Shown: positions 42,188-51,980, counted from the first letter of the stretch. The stretch is DNA of 64,000 nucleotides from Candidatus Gastranaerophilales bacterium (GCA_944322725.1 CALUPU010000005.1:1-64000); one strand, 5' to 3'. Numbers and translations are program-made. The notes: a model not told the origin generated them from the sequence alone.

Positions 42188-43630
42188 TTATTCTTTCTTA
42201 TATCTTAAATCGAGATGTCTTGCTGCATTTGTTTCATCCACCCTTTTAACGGGCGCGCAGTGCGGCGCACTCAGGACCTCCTGCGGATTTTCTTTTACCT
42301 CTTTAGCAATTTTTATCATTGCATCGATAAAGTCATCCAGCCTTTTCTTGTTTTCAGACTCTGTAGGTTCAATCATCAGAGCTTCTGATACAATCAGAGG
42401 AAAATAAACTGTGGGCGGATGGAATTTGTAATCCATAAGGCGTTTAGCAATTTCGAGCGTATGTACACCGTCTGCTTTTTGTCTGTCACCCGACAGTACA
42501 AACTCGTGCATACACGGGAAATCATAAGGCAACTCAAAGTATTCTTTGAGTTTTTCTTTCATATAGTTTGCATTTAAAACAGCATCACAGGAGGCATCTT
42601 TGAGGGTATTGCCTCTCATTAATATATAGGCGTATGCTTTAACAAGAACTCCGAAATTGCCCTGAAACTCTTTTATTTTGCCTATTGTATTTTTTAGGTT
42701 ATAATTCCTGAAATATTTACCGTCTTTGAAGTCTATTACTGGTACGGGTAAAAATTCTTTTAATTTTTCAACAACACCAACGGGGCCGGCCCCTGGACCT
42801 CCTCCGCCGTGAGGTGTAGAGAAAGTTTTGTGCAGGTTTAGATGTACAATATCAAAGCCCATTACAGCAGGGTTTGTGATTCCCATAATCGCATTGAGGT
42901 TTGCTCCGTCATAGTATAAAAGTGCACCCTGCTTATGGGCAAGTTTTGATATTGTAAGGATTTCTTCCTCAAACAGTCCGAGGGTATTCGGATTTGTCAG
43001 CATTATTGCTGCAATTTCTCCTTTATTTTGTTCAAAGAGTTCTTTTAAATGCTCTGTATCAACAAGCCCTTTTTCGTTGCTCTGTACTTTTACTATTTCA
43101 AAACCGCACATACCGGCAGAAGCAGGGTTTGTGCCATGTGCAGAATCAGGAATTATTACTTTTGTGCGTTTTATATCTCCGTTTGTTTTAAAATAATGTT
43201 TTACAATCATCATCCCGCAGAGTTCTCCATGCGCACCGGCAGAACCCTGGAGGGTTATTGCTTTCATTCCCGTTATTTCTTTTAAAGCTTCCTGAAGTTT
43301 ATACATCAACTCAAGAGCGCCCTGTGCATCTTCATCGTCCTGCAGAGGGTGAAGGTTTGTAAAACCTTCCAGTGAAGCCAGATATTCATTCACTTTAGGG
43401 TTGTACTTCATTGTGCAGGAACCAAGAGGATAAAATCCTGTTTCCACACAAAAATTTTTATCGGAGAGTTCTTTAAAATGCCTCATTGCCTCGAGTTCGC
43501 TGACTTCCGGCAGTACAGGGTTCTGCTTTCTTAAAAATTGAGGCTTGATAAAATCAAGCGAAAGATTTTCATCCGTAAGGGTTATGCCCGTCATACCCGG
43601 GATTGATTTTTCAAAAATTATATCTGTCAT
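42188..43630 (-). CDS. gcvPB: Glycine dehydrogenase (decarboxylating) subunit 2
   Basis: PLP-binding half of the two-subunit P protein of the glycine cleavage system; 480 residues. The PLP lysine is in HLNLHKTFSTPHGGGGPG, and GSCTMKYNPKVN and DSAHGTNPASAGM are typical. I chose ATG 43630, which has AGAAGG six bases upstream, over the TTG at 43648. Subunit 1 (gcvPA), gcvT and gcvH are not in this window; usually gcvPA is adjacent, so the cluster is split here. Confidence 0.93.
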   Translation of the reverse strand: MTDIIFEKSIPGMTGITLTDENLSLDFIKPQFLRKQNPVLPEVSELEAMRHFKELSDKNFCVETGFYPLGSCTMKYNPKVNEYLASLEGFTNLHPLQDDEDAQGALELMYKLQEALKEITGMKAITLQGSAGAHGELCGMMIVKHYFKTNGDIKRTKVIIPDSAHGTNPASAGMCGFEIVKVQSNEKGLVDTEHLKELFEQNKGEIAAIMLTNPNTLGLFEEEILTISKLAHKQGALLYYDGANLNAIMGITNPAVMGFDIVHLNLHKTFSTPHGGGGPGAGPVGVVEKLKEFLPVPVIDFKDGKYFRNYNLKNTIGKIKEFQGNFGVLVKAYAYILMRGNTLKDASCDAVLNANYMKEKLKEYFELPYDFPCMHEFVLSGDRQKADGVHTLEIAKRLMDYKFHPPTVYFPLIVSEALMIEPTESENKKRLDDFIDAMIKIAKEVKENPQEVLSAPHCAPVKRVDETNAARHLDLRYKKE

Positions 43631-43734
43631 CAGGTGCCTTCTCCTCAATATAATACATGTTAAGGTTTTGCGTGTTGCGTGTCAACAAAGTATTTTATAT
43701 AATCAAAAGATAAGTTACGGGAGTTATTTTTCTT

Positions 43735-44994
43735 ATGAAAAATTTAAAAATTATAATCGCAATAGTTTGCATATGTCTTATTTGTGTTGAAGCTGTATAC
43801 CTTATAGCCAAACCCGAGCAAAAGCCCCCAAAAGTTGATAACATGCAGGAAGTTGTGTTCTGGTCTTTGCAGATGGGGACTTTCGGTTCGTATATGAACC
43901 CTATTATCGCAGAGTTTGAAAAGCAAAACCCTGATGTAAAAATCAAATGGATTGATGTTCCGTATTCTGAAGGTGAGAAAAGAACGCTTGCTTCTATTTT
44001 GAGCAATACACCACCGGACCTTGTTAACCTGACGCCTGATTTTTCCAGTGTTCTGGCACAGAAACAGGCTCTTGAATACATAGATTGTACAAAGCTGAGC
44101 GGCTATAACAAACAGATTGTTGAAACTTTAAAGCAGGATGGCAGGTGCTATGCTGTACCTTTTTATGCCACTTCTTCCATTACTTTTTATAACAAAGATA
44201 TTTTGAAACAGTCAGGAATCACCTCAATTCCAAAAACATATGATGAACTAAATTCTATTGCACTGCAGATAAAATCAAAAACGGATAAGTTCGTTACAAT
44301 GCCTACGCTGACTGAAAACGACACTCTTTTAAAGATTCTGAATAAATACAGGATAAATACACCTGAAGCTTTTGTTTCACAGAAGTCTGTTTCTATTTTC
44401 GAAGATTATAAAAGACTTTATCACAATGACCTGATACCTAAAGAGTCTATTACTCAAAACCATCAGGAGGCACTGGAAAAGTATATGTCCGGTCAGCTTG
44501 CTTTTATTCAGTCCGGTGCAAACTTTTTGAATATTGTAAAAGAAAATGCTCCTCAAATTTATAAAAAGACAGGAGTTGCTCCGCAATTCACGGGAGATAC
44601 CGGTAAATATGACGTATCTATAATGAATCTGATTATTCCTGCGCGCGCGCAGCATAAAGATGGGGCGCTTCGTTTTGCACTTTTTTTGACAAACAAAAAA
44701 AATCAGGTTGAACTGGCAAAACTCACTACTATTTTGCCTGTAAACAGCGATTCCTTGCAAGATGAATATTTCACTGTTTATGATGACAGCGATGTTATTT
44801 CAAAGGCAAGATATATTAGTGCGAAACAGTTGAACAATCTGCAAGCACAGGTTAAATTTAAATACAACCATAAGGAGATAATTACCCTTTTGAACACCTG
44901 TGTACAGCAAGTAATGCTCTCAAAAGGGGGAAAATCACAAACCGAAGAAATTCTTGAAAATACAGCGCAAAAGTGGCGCAGGCTTGATAAGTAA
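43735..44994 (+). CDS. Extracellular sugar-binding protein (family 1 solute-binding)
   Basis: A 419-residue protein with an N-terminal hydrophobic segment (~4-24) acting as signal anchor or uncleaved signal. The family motif appears in VVFWSLQMGTFGSYMNPIIAEFEKQNP and in the PPDLVNLTPDF region, and SGQLAFIQSG resembles the conserved C-lobe motif GKxAMxxxG. A Cys at position 17 could be lipidated but the lipobox is weak. It is probably the receptor of a sugar ABC importer. No permease gene is adjacent. The MpaA-like gene follows by 18 bases. Confidence 0.84.
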   Translation: MKNLKIIIAIVCICLICVEAVYLIAKPEQKPPKVDNMQEVVFWSLQMGTFGSYMNPIIAEFEKQNPDVKIKWIDVPYSEGEKRTLASILSNTPPDLVNLTPDFSSVLAQKQALEYIDCTKLSGYNKQIVETLKQDGRCYAVPFYATSSITFYNKDILKQSGITSIPKTYDELNSIALQIKSKTDKFVTMPTLTENDTLLKILNKYRINTPEAFVSQKSVSIFEDYKRLYHNDLIPKESITQNHQEALEKYMSGQLAFIQSGANFLNIVKENAPQIYKKTGVAPQFTGDTGKYDVSIMNLIIPARAQHKDGALRFALFLTNKKNQVELAKLTTILPVNSDSLQDEYFTVYDDSDVISKARYISAKQLNNLQAQVKFKYNHKEIITLLNTCVQQVMLSKGGKSQTEEILENTAQKWRRLDK

Positions 44995-45012
44995 TAAAAT
45001 AAGAAGAAAACA

Positions 45013-45666
45013 ATGATATTTGCAGATATTGAATCAAAAATTAATACAAAAAACGGCAATGAAGTTCTTCTTTTAAAAAGAGAACCTGTAAATGGCGAAT
45101 ATAATAAAACTATACTTGTTATAGGTGTTTTCCACGGAGATGAACCGGATGGTGAATATTTGCTTAACCGTTATCTTTCACAAAAGTCCGAAACGAAAAA
45201 CAGGCTTCTTTTTATACCCTGCCTTAATCCTGACGGCAAAACGGCAAAAACACGTACAAATGCCAATGGAGTGGATTTAAACAGAAATTTCCCTGCCAAA
45301 AACTGGGAAAAAAATGACAGAGATGAATATTTTGGCGGAGAACAGCCTGCAAGCGAAGTGGAGACGCAGTTTTTGGTATACATTGTAGAAAGATATAAGC
45401 CCGATTTAATAATTACTCTACATGAGCCATACAGTGTCGTAAATTATGACGGGCCTGCAAAAACAGAGGCGGAGGAGATTTCCCGTATTACGGGGTATAA
45501 AGTTGAGGAATCAATCGGATATCCGACCCCGGGCAGTTTCGGTTCATACTGCGGTATAGAAAGAAAAATTCCGACAATTACACTTGAATTGCCGGAAAAT
45601 TCCGATAAAGAAATTTTATGGGATACCTGTAAAGGTATTTTTACCTATATTGCGGAACGATATTAA
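45013..45666 (+). CDS. M14-type zinc carboxypeptidase, MpaA (murein peptide amidase)-like
   Basis: A 217-residue protein with the M14 zinc-site residues: H and E in FHGDEPDG, H in ITLHEPY, and the catalytic Glu in TLELPE. NPDGKTAKTRTNANG and VDLNRNFP are strongly typical of M14. The short length and lack of a signal peptide match MpaA-like cytosolic enzymes that cut the gamma-D-Glu-diaminopimelate bond during peptidoglycan recycling. The substrate is inferred from this resemblance. The 3' end overlaps the convergent GH13 gene by 26 bases. Confidence 0.82.
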   Translation: MIFADIESKINTKNGNEVLLLKREPVNGEYNKTILVIGVFHGDEPDGEYLLNRYLSQKSETKNRLLFIPCLNPDGKTAKTRTNANGVDLNRNFPAKNWEKNDRDEYFGGEQPASEVETQFLVYIVERYKPDLIITLHEPYSVVNYDGPAKTEAEEISRITGYKVEESIGYPTPGSFGSYCGIERKIPTITLELPENSDKEILWDTCKGIFTYIAERY

Positions 45667-47260
45667 GGTTCTGCTTTGTCTTAACATCCTTTGCTTCTCT
45701 GCTTATCATAAATACTGAAACTTCTCCTGGCATGAGGTTCACCGATATTTTACCCTTATTTAAGTTCGGTGCTGCGTTAAAAGCAAGAGGTATAACTATG
45801 TCGTCCTGCTTAAGGTTTTTGACGTTTACAGTTACATCATTATTGTAGATTAAATCTTTATTTAAAATAACAAGAATTGAGGAGTATCTGTAATTGATAA
45901 TGTAAGAGAATACCTGAGGGTTGGAGGTATTTAAAACGCATAACTCACCTTTGTCAAGTATTTCTCCGGCCATTGCTTTGAACTTATTTGCAAGGGCAAA
46001 GTTTTCGAAGATTTCTGTATTATTAGAGCCGGGTTTTCTTGAGAAATTAAATATGTCAAACTTGCCTTTGTGTACGTAATAGTAGTCATCATCGGTATAT
46101 GTTTTGCTTGCTTTCTGGTTTGCATAATGATACTGATAAGAGTCGCCTGTTTGAAAACCGTCTACAAAGTAAGAGTTTAGAGGCAGTGTTGCCTGAAGCC
46201 ATATAATCATATTGGCAAACGGTGCTCCTCCTGTAATAATCGGAGAAGGTTCGTCATGTGTGGCAAAGCTTCCTATAACTGATTTGGGTTTCCCCTTGGA
46301 TTCAAAGTCTTTTTGAATATTTTTTATAAGGCTCAATTCTTTTTCAAATTTTGATGAGTTGTTCCAGTCTTTGAAAGCAAAAAAGCTTCCGTACCAGCCG
46401 TCAAAGCCGGCTTCTAACAGTTTGTAAACCGGCGTGAACGGTGCATTTGGCGCGACAGGCTGTGTCCAGCTTTCAGAGGCTTCTGCAAGGAAAAGGAACT
46501 GCGGGTCTTTTCCTTTTGCGTAAGAAATAAGTTTTTGCCAGAACTCATAGGGTTTTGATGTTGCAACATCTGCTCTGATACCGTCCGCACCCAGTCTTTG
46601 AACCATATCTATAAATTGCTTGTATTGCAGATACAATTCCTGATTCAGTGTTCCGTCTGGATTTTGCGTCTTGAATAATCTGACATCAGTCCAGTCGGCA
46701 GGTACTACAGGCTGTCCGTCTGCACCTGCTGCAAAAAGTCCCGGTTTTGCAAGGTACATGTCATAAGAGCCGCAGCTTGGCAGGTCAATTATTACTCTTA
46801 TATTTCTTTTGTGGCATTCGTTGATAAAGTTTTTAGCCTCCTGCTCAACTGTAAGATTGTTTGTCGGATCATCAAGCTGGGGGTTCAGTTTTGTAAAGTC
46901 TGATATTGCATATAAAGAACCGGCTGTGCCCATCGCTTTAATTTTTCCTACGGGAGTTACCGGCAAAAGATGTAAAGTATTTATGCCCTGTGCCTGTATT
47001 TCATTCAGTCTTTTTATTGCATTGACAAAGTTGCCTGCAGTTTCACCTTTTTCAATTTCAATAATGTCATTGCCGTTTTTATCAACTGCATTAAAGCTTC
47101 TGATATTTACAGCAAGTATAATTGCCTGATTTTTAGTAAATAGTGTTTTGAGGTCGTTTATCCATACACCATGGTTCATTGCTGCCGAAGAAGGCAGTGC
47201 ATTGAACAAACAGCCTGCTATTATAAGTGCCGTAAATAGTTTGAGAAATGTTTTTTTCAT
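45641..47260 (-). CDS. Exported GH13 (alpha-amylase family) protein
   Basis: A 539-residue protein with signal peptide MKKTFLKLFTALIIAGCLF and cleavage expected after SSAA. The GH13 barrel shows the catalytic nucleophile Asp in DGIRADVAT, the acid/base Glu in LFLAEASESW and the third Asp in FATHDEPS. In the strand-3 motif the usual DxVxNH reads DLPSC, so the subsite His is missing and specificity may be altered. C-terminal ~90 residues form a beta domain. ATG 47260 gives the signal peptide; a 41-residue upstream extension of the frame is rejected. Probable action on alpha-glucans, outside the inner membrane. Confidence 0.85.
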   Translation of the reverse strand: MKKTFLKLFTALIIAGCLFNALPSSAAMNHGVWINDLKTLFTKNQAIILAVNIRSFNAVDKNGNDIIEIEKGETAGNFVNAIKRLNEIQAQGINTLHLLPVTPVGKIKAMGTAGSLYAISDFTKLNPQLDDPTNNLTVEQEAKNFINECHKRNIRVIIDLPSCGSYDMYLAKPGLFAAGADGQPVVPADWTDVRLFKTQNPDGTLNQELYLQYKQFIDMVQRLGADGIRADVATSKPYEFWQKLISYAKGKDPQFLFLAEASESWTQPVAPNAPFTPVYKLLEAGFDGWYGSFFAFKDWNNSSKFEKELSLIKNIQKDFESKGKPKSVIGSFATHDEPSPIITGGAPFANMIIWLQATLPLNSYFVDGFQTGDSYQYHYANQKASKTYTDDDYYYVHKGKFDIFNFSRKPGSNNTEIFENFALANKFKAMAGEILDKGELCVLNTSNPQVFSYIINYRYSSILVILNKDLIYNNDVTVNVKNLKQDDIVIPLAFNAAPNLNKGKISVNLMPGEVSVFMISREAKDVKTKQNLNIVPQYR

Positions 47261-47314
47261 GATTATAAACCCCCGCAAATAAGTAACATTGATTATACAA
47301 AACACATATGGTGA

Positions 47315-47343
47315 TTGCAACTCGACAAGAGTTGAGGTATACT
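47315..47343 (+). promoter_or_regulatory. hpf promoter with palindrome between -35 and -10
   Basis: TTGCAA (47315-47320) and TATACT (47338-47343) have ideal 17-base spacing. The spacer contains the perfect inverted repeat CAACTC-GACAA-GAGTTG at 47318-47334, overlapping the -35. A dimeric repressor bound there would block the polymerase. Confidence 0.65.
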
Positions 47344-47375
47344 TAGAAAGTATCATTATTAATTGGAGGCTATAC

Positions 47376-47753
47376 ATGCGCATCTACGTAAACGGCAAAA
47401 ATATTGAAATTACAGACGCAATCAAAGCTTATGCAAAAGAAAAAATAGGTAAAGTGGCTAATCACTATGACCAGATAGAAGGCATAGATGTAATGCTTAC
47501 TGTTATCAAAAATCCAAGCGTAGCAGAAAATCATACGGCAGAAGTTACCTGCAAACTTACTACAGGAGCTGTGCATGTTACGGAATCGGCAGAATCTATG
47601 TATGCCAGCATTGACCTTGTTGCAGATAAACTCGCACGACAGGTTAAAAAATTTAAAGACAAAAATCTCGGTAAATCAAAACTTGATTCTATCAGAACAG
47701 GTGCGGTTTTAGAAGAAGCCGAAGAATCAGAAGAAGCTTCGGTTGAAGAATAA
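47376..47753 (+). CDS. hpf: Ribosome hibernation-promoting factor, short form
   Basis: A 125-residue protein of the RaiA/HPF family, which binds the 30S decoding centre and inactivates ribosomes in stationary phase. It starts MRIYVNGKNIEITDAIKAYAKEKIGK and has the beta-alpha-beta-beta-beta-alpha layout. It ends in an acidic tail and lacks the C-terminal dimerisation domain of long HPF. ATG 47376 has GGAGG six bases upstream; a longer frame from 47289 is rejected. A well-formed promoter precedes it and a terminator follows. Confidence 0.93.
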   Translation: MRIYVNGKNIEITDAIKAYAKEKIGKVANHYDQIEGIDVMLTVIKNPSVAENHTAEVTCKLTTGAVHVTESAESMYASIDLVADKLARQVKKFKDKNLGKSKLDSIRTGAVLEEAEESEEASVEE

Positions 47754-47772
47754 TAATTATTAATCTGATTAT

Positions 47773-47805
47773 AAAAACTCCCGCTATTTAACAGCGGGAG
47801 TTTTT
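47773..47805. terminator. Bidirectional terminator between hpf and the acyl-CoA synthetase gene
   Basis: AAAAACTCCCGCT and AGCGGGAGTTTTT form a 13-bp hairpin with a seven-base loop between convergent stops at 47753 and 47809. Confidence 0.92.
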
Positions 47806-47808
47806 GAT

Positions 47809-49524
47809 TTAAACATTAACAAGTTCTTTGACTTCTTTTCTTTTTATTTTTCTTGTTGTTGTTTTGGGAAGCGGTTCTTTGTTTACGATTATATTTACCG
47901 GTCTTTTATAGGAAGCAAGGCGGGCTGAAAGTCTTTTTGCTTCATCTCTGACCATTTTGTTAAGCATTTCATCATCTTTGGCAAGTGAAGCGAAGTGTTC
48001 TGTCGGAACAATGACCGCAACAATATCTTCCGTACCTTCTTTTGAGCCTGTTGTTCTTGATGAGCCGAATACACAGACTTCTGCAAAGTTTTCACTTTTT
48101 TCCAGTACGGATTCGACTTCTTCGGGGAATACTTTTTTTCCGCCCGAAAGCACAATCATATTCTTAATTCTTCCTGTAATATGAATATGTCCGTCCTTGT
48201 CAATATTTGCTATATCTCCCGTATGCAGCCATCCGTCCTCTGTAATTACTTCTGCTGTAAGTTCGGGCTGATTGTAATACCCTTTCATAACTGAAGGACC
48301 TCTAAGCAAGAGTTCTCCTGTATCAGGGTCAACTTTTGCTTCTACACTTTTGAGCGGTCTGCCCACAGATGCCATATCATTCCTTTTGTCGTAGTTAACA
48401 CTTACAACAGGGCTTGTTTCGGTTAAGCCGTATCCCTGAAAAACCCTGATACCTATTCTTTCAAAGAATTCTCCTACTGATACGTCAAGCGGTGCACCGC
48501 CTGAAATACAGCCAAAGAAATTACCGCCGAATTTTTTGTGGATTTTATTAAACATCAGTTTTCTTATTCTAAAAGACGGGATATATTTTGATATTGCAAG
48601 CATTGCATAGAACATTGTTCTTACAAACGGATTTGCATTTTTAATCTCTGCTTCAATACCTGATTTCAATAGTTTTAAAAAGGCCGGTACTACAATCATG
48701 AAGTTTATGTTTTTTTCCTGCATGATGCTTAAAATGTCTTTTGGTTTAAGGCTTTTTGTATAATAAATCGATAATCCCCAGCTAAGAATCATGGAAAAGC
48801 CTACCGTCAGTTCGAAGAGGTGATTCATTGGCAGAATTGATAAAATAGAAGTTATTTTCCGTCTGCCGAAAAACTCTTTGTACAGAGTAGACATATCATT
48901 CAGCTGCGTTAGCATGTTGTTAAAAGATATTTCTACCCCTTTGGGCGCACCTGTTGTGCCCGATGTGTATATAATAAGTGCAGTTGATTTTGAACTTCTG
49001 TGTTTCCATTTTTCCTCATAATTATTAGGAAGCTTGTGAATAGAAGGGATTTTTTCCTCCTGTTGTCCTGTTTCATCAAAGGATATTATGAATTTTATGG
49101 AATCAACTTCTTTTTGCAGTTCTTTTGCGGTTTCCATAAATGTGTTCGACACAATCATAACTGTCGGACGGCAGTCTGAAAGAATGGATTTTAGTTCATA
49201 TTTTGTGAGTTTTATATCAAGAGGAACGGTTGTCATACCTGACATTACAGAGGCAAATACGGCAGCACCGAATTCGGGTCTGGATTCGGACAGGATTGCC
49301 ATCCTGTCTCCTTTTTTGACCTCAAGGTCTCTTATAAGGTAGCAGGCAATTTTTCGAGACAGTCTACCTATACCTTTGTAAGTAAATTCATTCCAGCCAT
49401 GAGTCGTTCTGATACCCAGTGCCACGCGGTTCTGGTAGTCATCTGTTTTGTTTTCGAGAAAAAGAAGAATATTTTTTGCTGTTTTTTCCATTCTTTTATC
49501 TTTAACATTTTTGTTGAATTCCAT
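47809..49524 (-). CDS. Long-chain acyl-CoA synthetase family (AMP-binding) protein
   Basis: A 571-residue adenylate-forming enzyme that activates a fatty acid with ATP. The phosphate-binding loop YTSGTTGAPKGVE, the GYGLTETSP motif, DGWLHTGDI and the C-terminal KTTTRKIKR lysine motif are all present. Length is normal for FadD-like enzymes. GGGGAG precedes the ATG. There are no beta-oxidation genes nearby, so a role in membrane-lipid recycling is as likely as fatty-acid use; acyl specificity is unknown. Confidence 0.9.
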   Translation of the reverse strand: MEFNKNVKDKRMEKTAKNILLFLENKTDDYQNRVALGIRTTHGWNEFTYKGIGRLSRKIACYLIRDLEVKKGDRMAILSESRPEFGAAVFASVMSGMTTVPLDIKLTKYELKSILSDCRPTVMIVSNTFMETAKELQKEVDSIKFIISFDETGQQEEKIPSIHKLPNNYEEKWKHRSSKSTALIIYTSGTTGAPKGVEISFNNMLTQLNDMSTLYKEFFGRRKITSILSILPMNHLFELTVGFSMILSWGLSIYYTKSLKPKDILSIMQEKNINFMIVVPAFLKLLKSGIEAEIKNANPFVRTMFYAMLAISKYIPSFRIRKLMFNKIHKKFGGNFFGCISGGAPLDVSVGEFFERIGIRVFQGYGLTETSPVVSVNYDKRNDMASVGRPLKSVEAKVDPDTGELLLRGPSVMKGYYNQPELTAEVITEDGWLHTGDIANIDKDGHIHITGRIKNMIVLSGGKKVFPEEVESVLEKSENFAEVCVFGSSRTTGSKEGTEDIVAVIVPTEHFASLAKDDEMLNKMVRDEAKRLSARLASYKRPVNIIVNKEPLPKTTTRKIKRKEVKELVNV

Positions 49525-49583
49525 TTAATGCTCCCCTGTTTGTCTCAATTTTAAGCTGTTAATATAATTTTTATAATTTAATA

Positions 49584-51980
49584 TTATAATGTTATATCGC
49601 CTTTCTTTTCCAACGTATCTTTTACGCTTTGTATGAATTTTTTTGAATCCTCGTCAGCAGTCGACCAGTTAACAGCACATATTGCTCTTTGTACCCATAC
49701 AAGCTGCTGGAAAAATTTGTTTTGAGAATTTACTGCAGAGAGTTTTGACTCAAGATAAATCTGCTGTGCGTCAATAAGCTGTGCAACCGGTGTTTCTCCT
49801 GTGAGGTATTTTCTTTTAACTTCTCTGTAGTTCTCTTCTGCCGTGTACATAGCTTTATAATTCTTTTCAATACTGAAATAGGAGGCAATTGCTCTGTTGA
49901 TTATGTCTCTGATTTGAAGTTCTATTTCTGTTTTGGCTTCATCCTGATAGCGCTGGAGTTCTTTTTTCTCTGCATCTATTCTCATGATTTCAGCGATTTT
50001 TGTACCGCCTTCAAACGGTTTCCACTGTGCAAAAATACCAAACAATCCGTTTGTAGCATTTGCATTAGGTATTACAACAGGAGGTATGCCGGGGACAGGC
50101 AGTGCAACTGACATCGGTCTTGTGTACTCTCTGTTCATCAAAGATGTGTATGTGTAAGTCAGTTTTGCATCAGGCAGTATGAACTTTTGATAGTACATAT
50201 TGCGCTCATAATCCTTCATCTTTATTGCAGCTTTTAGCTTAGCAAGTTCAGGTGCTACTTCAAATGCTCTGTCTTTTAACATTACCGTGAATTTTTCAAG
50301 CGCCTGAGGTGTTGAAACATAGTCGATAATATTTATATCTTTTGTGTAAAAAGCAGGATCCATTGCTGTCAGCGGAGCGAGTTCAAAATCGTCTGTCTGA
50401 TTTTGATAAAGAAGTTTGTTGATGGCTATTTTGAGGTTTTTATATTCTGCCGTCATATCAAGAAGCTTCTGCTCATTGATATTAAGCTGAGAAGCCCATC
50501 TCATGATTTCCTCCTGACCGCATTTGCCCATCTGCTGTCTTACTCTTGCCATTGCAAGGATTTCTCTGGATTCTTTTACATATTCCTTTTGTATTGCAAT
50601 AGCGTTTCTTAGCATCAAGGTATCAATGTAAATAGTCGCTATATCAATACCCATATTTTGTTCTGTCAGGAATTGCTCGTGCTTTTGAAAATCAAACTGT
50701 TTCTTTTTGACTAAAATATTTGTCACAAGAGCGGGTGAATAAATTACCTGCTCTATTCCCATCTGGAATATGCCTGTTTTTTCGGGATATAAAAGACGTG
50801 CGCTGTCGGCATATTCACTGTTGTACTGCTGATACCCGAGTGTTACGCCGAAAGTCGGAAGATATTTAAGCGCTGCGCTAACTGCTGAACGTTTTGCTGC
50901 TTTTACAAGCAGTCTTTTTCTTTCTATATCAAGGTTCTGTTTTTCAAGGTTGTTGAAAACCGCAGATAAGTCATATATTTTAGGCTGTTTGTTTGTAATA
51001 ATTTCCGCATTGTTGAGTATTCTCAAATGAGGCTCATAGCCTATTTCAGCAGCAGTATCTGCGTTTATGTAGAATACTTCATCTTCGTAGAACATTATCT
51101 TATCGGATTTTTTAACATTTCCTTTTAATGCGCCTTTTATATTAAATGAAGTTGCTTCTGCTACTTTTCTGTCTAGGTCGTAGGCTCCGGAACCAAGCAG
51201 TGCACCTATTTCGACATCTTCTTTACCCAGAGTTGAGTATGTAGGGATTTTCATCTCGTTAAGGTGTCTTATAAGATGTTCCCTTTCATCAAGAGAGAGG
51301 TTAAAAAGAGGAGTCAAGACAACTGCATCAACATCTTTGGGAACATTGGCAAAGGTTTTGTCTATGTTTTTTGTTGCAGGTACGATTTCAAAATCTATTC
51401 CTTTCAGTTTTGGTTCCAGGAATTTGTGCCAGTCGCTTCTTGTCCTGTAATAGTTTTCGTTCATAAGAACTGCGATTTTTTTGAAGTTTACAAGCTTTTG
51501 AAATGCGTATACTCCTTTTACTGACTGTGAAACAGGGTTAAAGAAGCCGTCTCCGAAATCTCTTAAACCGTACTGGTCTATTGTTATTACAAATTTCTTT
51601 TTATCGGTAAGGCTGTTGTAGTATTTTGTGCTTAAATATCCTAAAGAAACTACCATTGTTGCGCTGGAATTAATTGCTCTGTCGCTTGCCGCTTTAACGC
51701 TGTCTTTTGTCCAATTGCCAGTAAAGACAAGATTGGACGGGAATTCCGCTTTGTAATCAGGTGCGGTTGATTTTGTAATGGTAGATTTAAACATGTTTAA
51801 AACCTGAGCGTTCTTATCTGATGGTCCGTCAAAGACAAATGCATATTTTATGGAGCGTGCATTTTTGTTATATACTACAGGTTTTTGCGGCTTTACACCC
51901 GCTTCTTGTATGGCAAAAACTGAACCTGTGTTCATAAATACCATAACAAAGGTCAATACGACTCCGACCAACTTTTTCAT
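49584..51980 (-). CDS. Fusion of an ABC substrate-binding-like domain with a TolC-family outer-membrane channel
   Basis: A 798-residue protein with a signal peptide (MKKLVGVVLTFVMVFM, cleavage near SVFA). Residues ~35-320 look like the ABC_sub_bind (PF04392-type) periplasmic fold: YAFVFDGPSDKN, ATMVVSLGYLSTKYY, GVYAFQKLVNFKKIAVLMNE, DVDAVVLTPLFN. Residues ~330-790 are TolC-like: long paired helices with repeated A/L/K/Q pattern, and GIFAQWKPFEGGTK and YLTGETPVAQLIDAQQ as in outer-membrane efflux proteins. I chose ATG 51980 (GGGAG upstream). No inner-membrane pump genes are adjacent. A sensor- or receptor-fused channel is inferred. Confidence 0.78.
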   Translation of the reverse strand: MKKLVGVVLTFVMVFMNTGSVFAIQEAGVKPQKPVVYNKNARSIKYAFVFDGPSDKNAQVLNMFKSTITKSTAPDYKAEFPSNLVFTGNWTKDSVKAASDRAINSSATMVVSLGYLSTKYYNSLTDKKKFVITIDQYGLRDFGDGFFNPVSQSVKGVYAFQKLVNFKKIAVLMNENYYRTRSDWHKFLEPKLKGIDFEIVPATKNIDKTFANVPKDVDAVVLTPLFNLSLDEREHLIRHLNEMKIPTYSTLGKEDVEIGALLGSGAYDLDRKVAEATSFNIKGALKGNVKKSDKIMFYEDEVFYINADTAAEIGYEPHLRILNNAEIITNKQPKIYDLSAVFNNLEKQNLDIERKRLLVKAAKRSAVSAALKYLPTFGVTLGYQQYNSEYADSARLLYPEKTGIFQMGIEQVIYSPALVTNILVKKKQFDFQKHEQFLTEQNMGIDIATIYIDTLMLRNAIAIQKEYVKESREILAMARVRQQMGKCGQEEIMRWASQLNINEQKLLDMTAEYKNLKIAINKLLYQNQTDDFELAPLTAMDPAFYTKDINIIDYVSTPQALEKFTVMLKDRAFEVAPELAKLKAAIKMKDYERNMYYQKFILPDAKLTYTYTSLMNREYTRPMSVALPVPGIPPVVIPNANATNGLFGIFAQWKPFEGGTKIAEIMRIDAEKKELQRYQDEAKTEIELQIRDIINRAIASYFSIEKNYKAMYTAEENYREVKRKYLTGETPVAQLIDAQQIYLESKLSAVNSQNKFFQQLVWVQRAICAVNWSTADEDSKKFIQSVKDTLEKKGDITL

